DNA of 64,000 bases from Thermomonas sp. HDW16 (GTDB lineage: Bacteria > Pseudomonadota > Gammaproteobacteria > Xanthomonadales > Xanthomonadaceae): positions 1,178,001 to 1,242,000 of the forward strand of contig NZ_CP049872.1 of assembly GCF_011302915.1 (NCBI RefSeq). Direction: 5' to 3'. Both the position numbers and the translations under genes were made by a program. Below the pieces are notes generated by a model. It saw only the letters and a list, made by a program, of their open reading frames with translations, searched no databases and was not told where the DNA came from. Of this stretch, positions 58,404 to 64,000 are shown piece by piece (within the stretch, counting starts at the first letter, position 1; every line of letters starts with the position of its first letter).

Positions 58404-58961
58404 TCAGACCGACATCAGCTCCGTTTCCTTGGTCTTGATCACTTCGTCCACGTCCTTGATCGCCGAGTCGGTGAGCTTCTGGATGTCCTGCTCGGTGCGC
58501 GCGCTGTCGTCCTCGGTGATCTGCTTGTCCTTCAGCAGTTCCTTGACTTGGTGGTTGGCGTCGCGGCGGATGTTGCGGATCGCCACCTTCGCGTCCTCGC
58601 CTTCGCTGTGCACGACCTTGGTCAGTTCCTTGCGGCGTTCCTCGGTCAGCGCCGGGATGTTCAGGCGGATCACGGTGCCGGCGGTATTCGGGGTCAGGCC
58701 CAGGTCGGAGGCCAGGATCGCCTTTTCGACCGCACCCACCATCTGTTTTTCCCACGGGGTGATGATGATCGAGCGCGCATCGCCCACCGCCACGCTGGCC
58801 ACCTGCGACAGCGGCATGTCGGAGCCGTAGTAGTTCACCTTGATGCTGTCCACCAGACCGGTATTCGCGCGGCCCGTACGGACCTTGACCAGGTTGTGGC
58901 GCAGCGACTCGATGCTCTTGGCCATGCGGGCTTGGGCATCTTTCTTGATTTCGTTCAGCAT
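58404..58961 (-). CDS. frr: Ribosome recycling factor
   Basis: A 185-residue protein that, with EF-G, splits ribosomes after termination. Family marks: [20 protein letters not shown] near the start, [16 protein letters not shown], and [20 protein letters not shown]. Length exactly usual. Unlike the classical pyrH-frr pair, a cation transporter gene lies upstream; frr has its own TATAAT. Confidence 0.97.
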   Translation of the reverse strand: MLNEIKKDAQARMAKSIESLRHNLVKVRTGRANTGLVDSIKVNYYGSDMPLSQVASVAVGDARSIIITPWEKQMVGAVEKAILASDLGLTPNTAGTVIRLNIPALTEERRKELTKVVHSEGEDAKVAIRNIRRDANHQVKELLKDKQITEDDSARTEQDIQKLTDSAIKDVDEVIKTKETELMSV

Positions 58962-58994
58962 CGCGTCGCTCCGGGGTCCTTGGGTAACCGCGGG

Positions 58995-59000
58995 ATTATA
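58995..59000 (-). promoter_or_regulatory. -10 box TATAAT of frr
   Basis: Perfect TATAAT on the minus strand, 33 bases before the frr ATG, directly after the stop of the cation transporter gene. No good -35 hexamer at 16-18 bases. It suggests that frr and the downstream genes are expressed independently of pyrH. Confidence 0.5.
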
Positions 59001-59017
59001 AGCGAGGCCGCCGTTCT

Positions 59018-59998
59018 CTACGGATGATCGAACTCATCCCCGCCCGCATGCGCGCTGCGGGCGTGATCGTGACCATGCGTGTGTCCATGGTGCGTATCGA
59101 CGACGTGGCCATGCGGTGCGCGGTCGTTGCAGTCGTGGCCGCTGCCGGTGCCGCGTTCGATCTGCAGGGTCGGGTGGTTGATGCCGAAGCGTTCGTCCAA
59201 CCCGTCGTTGAGATGATCGATGAAGGCGTCGTGGTCGGCATCGTCCGCGCGGACCAGATGCGCGGTCATCGCGATCTCGCCAGCGCCCAGCGACCAGATA
59301 TGCAGGTGGTGCACCGCGGACACACCCGATTGCTGCAGCAACCAGTCGCGCACGGCGGCCTGGTCGATGCCGCGCGGCACCGCGTCCATCGCGGCATTGA
59401 AGGCATCGCGCAGCAGGCCGAACGAACCCACGGCGACCACCACCGCTACCAGCAGGGCAGTGGCCGGATCCAGCCAGGCCCAGCCCAGCCACCAGATGCC
59501 GGCGCCGGCCAGCACCGCCACCAGCGATACCGCGGCATCCGCGATCAAATGGAGGAAGGCGCCGCGGCGGTTGAGGTCGTGGTCGTGGCCATCGCGCACG
59601 AACCAGGCCGCGCCGAGGTTGATGACGATGCCGATCGCCGCTACCACCATTACCGGCAGGCCCGGTACCTCCGGCGGCGCGTTGAAGCGGCGGATCGCCT
59701 CCCACGCGAGCGCGCCGGAGAACGCGACCAGCAACAGCGCGTTGGCCAACGGCGAGAGCAGGGTGGCGCGGCGCCAGCCGTAGGTATGGCGCTCGGTGGG
59801 CGGGCGTTTGGCGATGACGGCCGCGCCCCAGGCCAGGCCCAGGCCGAGCACGTCGCCGAAGTTGTGCAGCGCGTCCGACAGCAGCGCCAGCGAATTGGTG
59901 GCGAAGCCGTAACCGGCTTCCAGCACGGTATAGGCGAGGTTGATCAGGGTCACCCACGCGAATGCGCGGGTGCCGTTGTCGTGGGAATGGGCGTGCAT
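59018..59998 (-). CDS. Cation diffusion facilitator (CDF) metal transporter
   Basis: A 326-residue inner-membrane antiporter expected to export zinc or a similar ion. Six helices; the metal site pattern is [17 protein letters not shown] in helix 2 (HxxxD) and [13 protein letters not shown] in helix 5 (HxxxD). The cytoplasmic domain contains [16 protein letters not shown]. Both ends are histidine-rich: HAHSHDNGT at the start and [20 protein letters not shown] at the C-terminus, the latter longer than usual. ATG 59998 chosen over a GTG at 60031. It is placed between pyrH and frr, which usually are neighbours. Confidence 0.92.
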   Translation of the reverse strand: MHAHSHDNGTRAFAWVTLINLAYTVLEAGYGFATNSLALLSDALHNFGDVLGLGLAWGAAVIAKRPPTERHTYGWRRATLLSPLANALLLVAFSGALAWEAIRRFNAPPEVPGLPVMVVAAIGIVINLGAAWFVRDGHDHDLNRRGAFLHLIADAAVSLVAVLAGAGIWWLGWAWLDPATALLVAVVVAVGSFGLLRDAFNAAMDAVPRGIDQAAVRDWLLQQSGVSAVHHLHIWSLGAGEIAMTAHLVRADDADHDAFIDHLNDGLDERFGINHPTLQIERGTGSGHDCNDRAPHGHVVDTHHGHTHGHDHARSAHAGGDEFDHP

Positions 59999-60047
59999 CG
60001 GCAAAGCGTGACCGCGCGCTGGCGCGGACACAATTACGCGCGGGCGA

Positions 60048-60770
60048 TCAGCTGCGACCCTGCACCAGGGTGCCGATCTTCTCGCCGCGCAGGATGCGCA
60101 GCAGCACGCCGGGCTGGGCCATGTCGAAGATGCGCAGCGGCAGGTCGGCGTCGCGGCACAGCGCGAACGCGGCGGTATCCATCACCTGCAGGTTGCGGGC
60201 GATCACCTCGTCGTAGCTCAGCGTGTCCAGCTTCACCGCGTCAGCGTGCTTCTTCGGATCCTTGTCGTACACGCCATCGACCTTGGTCGCCTTCAGCAGC
60301 AGGTCGGCGCCGATCTCGATCGCGCGCAACGCGGCGCCGGAATCGGTGGTGAAGAACGGGTTGCCGGTACCGGCGGCGAAGATCGCGATGCGGCCCTTTT
60401 CCAGGTGGCGCACGGCGCGGCGGCGGATGTAGTCCTCGCAGACGTCATTGATCTTGATCGCGCTCATCACCCGCGATTTGCCGCCGAGTTTTTCCAGCGC
60501 GTCCTGCATGGCGAGTGCGTTGATCACGGTGGCCAGCATGCCCATCTGGTCGCCGGTGACGCGGTCCATGCCGCCGGCGGCCAGGCCTGCGCCGCGGAAG
60601 ATGTTGCCGCCGCCGATCACCAGCGCGATCTCCGCGCCGGCTTCGCGCACTTCCATCACTTCGCGCGCCAGTCGCCCGATCACCTTCGGGTCGATGCCGT
60701 AATCCTCGTCGCCCATCAGGGCTTCGCCGGAGAGCTTGAGCAGGACACGGCGATAGGCGAGGTTCGACAT
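60048..60770 (-). CDS. pyrH: Uridylate kinase (UMP kinase)
   Basis: A 240-residue hexameric amino-acid-kinase-fold enzyme making UDP. Family marks: [69 protein letters not shown] and [15 protein letters not shown]. Start at 60770 follows a -10-like TAGAAT and the tsf terminator, so it appears to be a separate transcription unit from rpsB-tsf. Confidence 0.97.
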   Translation of the reverse strand: MSNLAYRRVLLKLSGEALMGDEDYGIDPKVIGRLAREVMEVREAGAEIALVIGGGNIFRGAGLAAGGMDRVTGDQMGMLATVINALAMQDALEKLGGKSRVMSAIKINDVCEDYIRRRAVRHLEKGRIAIFAAGTGNPFFTTDSGAALRAIEIGADLLLKATKVDGVYDKDPKKHADAVKLDTLSYDEVIARNLQVMDTAAFALCRDADLPLRIFDMAQPGVLLRILRGEKIGTLVQGRS

Positions 60771-60799
60771 GTGCAGGCTCCGGTTGGGTAAACGGCGGA

Positions 60800-60805
60800 A
60801 TTCTA
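60800..60805 (-). promoter_or_regulatory. Possible -10 box of pyrH
   Basis: TAGAAT on the minus strand, 29 bases before the pyrH ATG and just past the tsf terminator. No clear -35. Confidence 0.4.
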
Positions 60806-60835
60806 GCCGATGCAGCAGGCGGTCTTTCGCGTGGC

Positions 60836-60865
60836 AACAAAAAACCCGCCGTTGCCGGCGGGTTT
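60836..60865 (-). terminator. Rho-independent terminator of rpsB-tsf
   Basis: Perfect 10-bp stem AAACCCGCCG (60842-60851) with CGGCGGGTTT (60856-60865), loop of four, followed on the minus strand by six T. It lies 25 bases past the tsf stop and marks the end of the rpsB-tsf unit. Confidence 0.93.
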
Positions 60866-60890
60866 CTCGGTATTGCAATGGCGCGGTCGA

Positions 60891-61769
60891 TCAGACCTGC
60901 ATGGCCTTCGCCACTTCCGCGGCGTAGTCCTCGACCACCTTCTCGATGCCTTCGCCCACCGCCAGGCGGGTGAAGGACACAACGTCCGCGCCAGCGGCCT
61001 TGGCGGCCTGCTCGACGGTCTGGTCGGTGTTCAGCACGTAGGGCTGGCCGTACAGGCTGACTTCGTTGACGATCTTGGCGATCTTGCCGCCGATGATCTT
61101 CTCGAGGATTTCGGCCGGCTTCTGCTTGTCCTTCTCGGACATCTTGGCCAGTTCGATTTCCTTTTCCTTCGCCACGAACTCGGCCGGCACGTCGGCGGCC
61201 TTGTTGTGCGGCGGGTTCATCGCGGCCACGTGCATGGCCACGCCACGCGCGAAATCGGCGTCGCCACCGGCCACTTCGACCAGCACGCCGATCTTGCCGC
61301 CGTGCGAGTAGGCAGCCACGTTGTTGCTGCTGTTGATGGCGGACATGCGGCGCACCAGGATGTTCTCGCCCAGCTTGGCGATGGCGGCGGCGCGGGCTTC
61401 CTCGACGGTCTCGCCGTTCGGCAGCTTGGCGGACTTCAGCGCTTCCACGTCGGCGGCGCCGGAGGCCAGGGCGGCCTGGGCGACGGCGTCGGTGAAGGCG
61501 ACGAAGTTCTCGTCCTTGGCGACGAAGTCGGTTTCGGAATTGATTTCGACCAGCACGGCCTTGCCGTTGGCCTGGGCGACCGCGATGCGGCCTTCGGCGG
61601 CCACGCGGCTGGCCTTCTTGTCGGCCTTGGCCAGGCCGGACTTGCGCAGGGCTTCGGCGGCGGCGTCGATGTCGCCGTTGCTTTCGGTGAGTGCCTTCTT
61701 GCACTCCATCATGCCGGCGCCAGTGCGCTCGCGCAGTTCCTTGACCAGGGAAGCGGTGATTTCAGCCAT
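60891..61769 (-). CDS. tsf: Translation elongation factor Ts
   Basis: A 292-residue guanine nucleotide exchange factor for EF-Tu. N-terminal [18 protein letters not shown], then [16 protein letters not shown] and [16 protein letters not shown]. Length usual. GAGGT precedes the ATG. Cotranscribed with rpsB, separated by 109 bases holding a hairpin and T-run. Confidence 0.97.
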   Translation of the reverse strand: MAEITASLVKELRERTGAGMMECKKALTESNGDIDAAAEALRKSGLAKADKKASRVAAEGRIAVAQANGKAVLVEINSETDFVAKDENFVAFTDAVAQAALASGAADVEALKSAKLPNGETVEEARAAAIAKLGENILVRRMSAINSSNNVAAYSHGGKIGVLVEVAGGDADFARGVAMHVAAMNPPHNKAADVPAEFVAKEKEIELAKMSEKDKQKPAEILEKIIGGKIAKIVNEVSLYGQPYVLNTDQTVEQAAKAAGADVVSFTRLAVGEGIEKVVEDYAAEVAKAMQV

Positions 61770-61783
61770 TGGATTGCTACCTC

Positions 61784-61815
61784 AAAAAAGGGCGTTGGGC
61801 GGGCCGTGGCCCGCC
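61784..61815 (-). promoter_or_regulatory. Hairpin with T-run between rpsB and tsf
   Basis: Stem GGCGGGCC (61798-61805) with GGCCCGCC (61808-61815), tight loop; six T follow on the minus strand (61784-61789) after an eight-base gap, just before the tsf ribosome site. It may act as a partial terminator that lowers tsf relative to rpsB or as an mRNA processing site. Confidence 0.5.
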
Positions 61816-61878
61816 GATGTGATGCGGAATTCCATGCGACGCAGCCGCGCACTGTGGCGCGGCCACGTGACCGCAGGA

Positions 61879-62673
61879 TTACTCGGCCTTCGGCGCGGCC
61901 TTCTTGGCCGGGGCGCGGCGGGCCGGCTTCTTGTCCTCGCCTTCGACGGCGGCGGCGAAGTCTTCCTCGCGAACGCTGGCGGCCGACGGCGCGGCAGCCT
62001 TGCCTTCCAGCACGGCGTCGGCGGCGGCACCGGCGTACAGCTGCACGGCACGGATGGCGTCGTCGTTGCCCGGGATGGCGTAATCGACCAGGTTGGGGTC
62101 GTAGTTGGTGTCGACCACCGCGATCACCGGGATGCCGAGCTTCTTGGCTTCCTTGATGGCGATGTCTTCATGGCCGATGTCGATCACGAACAGCGCGTCC
62201 GGCAGGCGGTTCATGTCCTTGATGCCGCCCAGGCTGGCTTCCAGCTTGTCGCGCTCGCGGCGCAGGCCCATCACTTCGTGCTTGACCAGCTTCTGGAAGG
62301 TGCCGTCGGTTTCCGCGGCTTCCAGTTCCTTCAGGCGGGCGACCGACTTCTTCACGGTGGCGAAGTTGGTCAGCGAGCCGCCCAGCCAGCGCTGGGTCAT
62401 GTACGGCATGCCGCAACGGGTCGCTTCTTCCTTGATCGGGTCGCGCGCGCTGCGCTTGGTGCCCACGAACAGGATGGTGCCGCGCTTCTGCGCCACGCCG
62501 CTGATGAAGTTCATCGCGTCGTTGAACAGCGGGACGGTCTTCTCGAGGTTGATGATGTGGATCTTGCCGCGGGCGCCGAAGATGTACGGGCCCATCTTGG
62601 GGTTCCAGTAGCGGGTCTGGTGGCCGAAATGGACGCCGGCTTCCAGCATCTGGCGCATGGTGATCTGGGGCAT
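61879..62673 (-). CDS. rpsB: 30S ribosomal protein S2
   Basis: A 264-residue S2 protein. Family marks: [52 protein letters not shown] segment and [22 protein letters not shown] in parts. The C-terminal extension from about 235 is rich in Ala, Lys and Arg, as in other proteobacteria. GGAG precedes the ATG. A leader of about 185 bases and a good sigma-70 promoter lie upstream. Confidence 0.97.
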   Translation of the reverse strand: MPQITMRQMLEAGVHFGHQTRYWNPKMGPYIFGARGKIHIINLEKTVPLFNDAMNFISGVAQKRGTILFVGTKRSARDPIKEEATRCGMPYMTQRWLGGSLTNFATVKKSVARLKELEAAETDGTFQKLVKHEVMGLRRERDKLEASLGGIKDMNRLPDALFVIDIGHEDIAIKEAKKLGIPVIAVVDTNYDPNLVDYAIPGNDDAIRAVQLYAGAAADAVLEGKAAAPSAASVREEDFAAAVEGEDKKPARRAPAKKAAPKAE

Positions 62674-62863
62674 TGCAGTAACTCCGATGGTTGGAACCCG
62701 CGCCGGAAATGGAGGCGCTGCGCCATTGAAGACGCTGGATCCCGGGGTTGGGCCTCCCTGCCGTCACTGCGTCCGAACTCCTTGCGGAGCACCCCGGCGC
62801 AGGGGTTGTCGACAGGTGTGGATTTGTCGGTGTCGCCCGACATGGCGGCGATAAAGCCTTGAA
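62674..62863 (-). promoter_or_regulatory. Probable rpsB leader
   Basis: With the promoter at 62864-62892 the rpsB mRNA would start near 62857 and have about 183 untranslated bases, including hairpin-forming stretches such as CCCCTGCGCCGGGG. S2 represses its own operon through the leader in E. coli; whether this leader does the same is inference. No gene seen in it on either strand. Confidence 0.5.
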
Positions 62864-62892
62864 ATTATGGCTGAATCCCGGGGCTAGCGCAA
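62864..62892 (-). promoter_or_regulatory. Sigma-70 promoter of rpsB-tsf
   Basis: On the minus strand TTGCGC (62887-62892), a 17-base spacer and CATAAT (62864-62869). It is the best-placed promoter in the gap between the divergent rpsB and map. Confidence 0.6.
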
Positions 62893-62910
62893 TCCGGGGG
62901 GCGGATCGGC

Positions 62911-62916
62911 GATAAT
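62911..62916 (+). promoter_or_regulatory. -10 box GATAAT six bases before the map ATG
   Basis: GATAAT, six bases, ATG. No ribosome site fits between, which supports a leaderless map transcript. No clear -35. Confidence 0.5.
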
Positions 62917-62922
62917 CCGGCC

Positions 62923-63699
62923 ATGAGCATCGACCTGAAAACCGCCGCCGACCTCGAAAAGATGCGCGAAGCGGGCCGCCTGGCCGCCGAAGTGCTGCAG
63001 GTCGTCGCCCCGTTCGTGAAGCCGGGCGTGACCACCGAGGAACTGGACCGCATCTGCCACGACCATATCGTGAACGTGCAAAAGGCGATCCCGGCCAACG
63101 TCGGCTACCGCGGCTTCCCCAAGACCGTGTGCACCTCGGTCAACAACGTGATCTGCCACGGCATCCCCAGCGAGGCCAAGGTCCTCAAGGACGGCGACAT
63201 CGTCAATATCGACGTCACCGTGATCAAGGATGGCTGGCACGGCGATACCAGCCGCATGTACTTCGTCGGCACGCCGTCGGTGATGGCCAAGCGCCTGGTC
63301 GACGTGACCCGCGAGGCCATGTTCCGTGGCATCCGCGCGGTCAAGCCCGGCGCAACCTTGGGCGATGTCGGCCATGCGATCCAGCAATACGCCGAGGCCG
63401 AACGCTTCAGCGTGGTGCGCGAGTACTGCGGCCACGGCATCGGCAAGGTCTACCACGACGATCCGCAGGTGCTGCATTACGGGCGCCCGGGCGAGGGCGT
63501 GGTGCTGAAGGAAGGCATGACCTTCACCATCGAGCCGATGATCAATGAAGGCGCGCGCCACACCAAGGTGTTGCCGGACGGTTGGACCGTGGTCACCAAG
63601 GACCGCAAGCTGTCCGCGCAGTGGGAGCACACGGTGGCAGTGACCGCCGATGGCGTGGAGATCCTGACCCGCCTGCCGGGCGACGACAACGATCTGTGA
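62923..63699 (+). CDS. map: Methionine aminopeptidase type I
   Basis: A 258-residue dinuclear metalloprotease that removes N-terminal methionine. Family residues: ICHGIPSEAKVLKDGDIVNIDV, DGWHGDTSRMYFVG, the histidine of GHGIGKVYHDDPQVLHYG and the glutamates of FTIEPMIN and SAQWEHTVAVT. Divergent from rpsB, as in E. coli. Its stop overlaps the GTG of glnD (GTGA). Confidence 0.97.
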   Translation: MSIDLKTAADLEKMREAGRLAAEVLQVVAPFVKPGVTTEELDRICHDHIVNVQKAIPANVGYRGFPKTVCTSVNNVICHGIPSEAKVLKDGDIVNIDVTVIKDGWHGDTSRMYFVGTPSVMAKRLVDVTREAMFRGIRAVKPGATLGDVGHAIQQYAEAERFSVVREYCGHGIGKVYHDDPQVLHYGRPGEGVVLKEGMTFTIEPMINEGARHTKVLPDGWTVVTKDRKLSAQWEHTVAVTADGVEILTRLPGDDNDL

Positions 63700-64000
63700 G
63701 CACGCAGGCGGCAGCCGATCCGCACGCGGTTCCGGCTGAGCTGCCCGCCGGCCCCGAAGGCGATGCCGACTGGGCCGCCGCAAGCCGCGCCTCTCTCGCA
63801 CAGACCGATGCAAGGCTTGCGAGCCGTTTCGATGGCGGCGAAGCCGTCGACAAGCTCGTGGCCCTGCGCACGCGCGCGGCCGATGCACTGATCCTCGAGG
63901 CCTGGCAGCGCTGCATCACCACCGACGAAGGCGGGCCCGATGCCGGACTCGCCTTGTTCGCGGTGGGCGGTTACGGCCGTGGCGAATTGTTCCCGCATTC
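63696..64000 (+). CDS. glnD: [Protein-PII] uridylyltransferase (5' part, cut by window edge)
   Basis: The first 101 residues of GlnD, the nitrogen sensor that adds and removes UMP on PII proteins. The fragment reaches the nucleotidyltransferase signature LFAVGGYGRGELFPHS; a full protein has about 860-900 residues. GTG start overlaps the map stop; map-glnD is a conserved pair. The first 30 residues are rich in alanine and not diagnostic. Confidence 0.92.
   Translation, partial: MSTQAAADPHAVPAELPAGPEGDADWAAASRASLAQTDARLASRFDGGEAVDKLVALRTRAADALILEAWQRCITTDEGGPDAGLALFAVGGYGRGELFPH

Overview
This 64 kb window is a stretch of chromosome from a high-GC gammaproteobacterium, most likely of the family Xanthomonadaceae/Lysobacteraceae (Lysobacter, Luteimonas or Thermomonas type). 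The evidence is the protein sequences themselves (LeuS, RsfS, YjgA and the DUF4442 protein read like xanthomonad proteins), the gene order (leuS-lptE-holA-nadD-rsfS-rlmH; yhdP-tldD-yjgA-pmbA; rpsB-tsf-pyrH-frr-uppS-cdsA-dxr-rseP-bamA-lpxD-fabZ-lpxA-lpxB-rnhB-dnaE-accA), and frequent GTG/TTG starts. I see no tRNA, rRNA, CRISPR array, prophage or insertion sequence with a transposase. Genus is not resolved.

Layout. 1-9.8 kb: the 5' part of dxs (minus strand, cut by the window edge), a secreted M13 metallopeptidase, an M16 peptidase pair (one active, one without zinc ligands), an RNA-processing-type metallo-beta-lactamase, a DUF1801 protein, LtrA and DoxX membrane proteins. 9.8-16.4 kb: rhlE, a YhhQ-type queuosine-precursor transporter, a DUF502 membrane protein, a Ser/Thr kinase with an extracytoplasmic formylglycine-enzyme-like domain, a DUF4442 thioesterase-like protein and cnoX. 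16.5-19.7 kb: a five-gene accessory operon (two membrane proteins, an XRE regulator, a membrane-anchored BAAT-type hydrolase, a DUF998 protein) behind an unusually AT-rich promoter full of palindromes; this is the best candidate for an undescribed system. 19.6-21.2 kb: SemiSWEET and a secreted amidohydrolase. 21.2-27.2 kb: leuS to rlmH. 27.2-29 kb: a TonB-like protein and a SIMPL-domain protein. 29.1-39.6 kb: maf-rng-yhdP-tldD, yjgA (reverse), pmbA and two DUF4870 proteins. 39.6-62.7 kb: one long run of minus-strand housekeeping genes from rpsB down to ispA. 62.9-64 kb: map and the beginning of glnD.

How the genes fit together. Isoprenoid supply is prominent: dxs and dxr (MEP pathway), ispA (prenyl chain) and uppS (undecaprenyl carrier). 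Outer-membrane building is concentrated in lpxD-fabZ-lpxA-lpxB (lipid A), lptE and yhdP (LPS and phospholipid transport), bamA (OMP insertion) and rseP (envelope stress). Translation and RNA metabolism are represented by rpsB, tsf, frr, leuS, rsfS, rlmH, tilS, rng, rhlE and map; DNA metabolism by dnaE, holA, rnhB and xseB.

The most striking local features are an 88-base, almost perfectly palindromic repeat inserted in frame inside ispA; the XRE operon; a Ser/Thr kinase fused to a formylglycine-enzyme-like sensor; a BamA surface loop with a calcium-type motif between two cysteines; and a recurrent -10 box placed exactly six bases before the ATG of eight genes, suggesting leaderless mRNAs. The only stretch above 300 bases without a gene is 9767-10128, upstream of rhlE.
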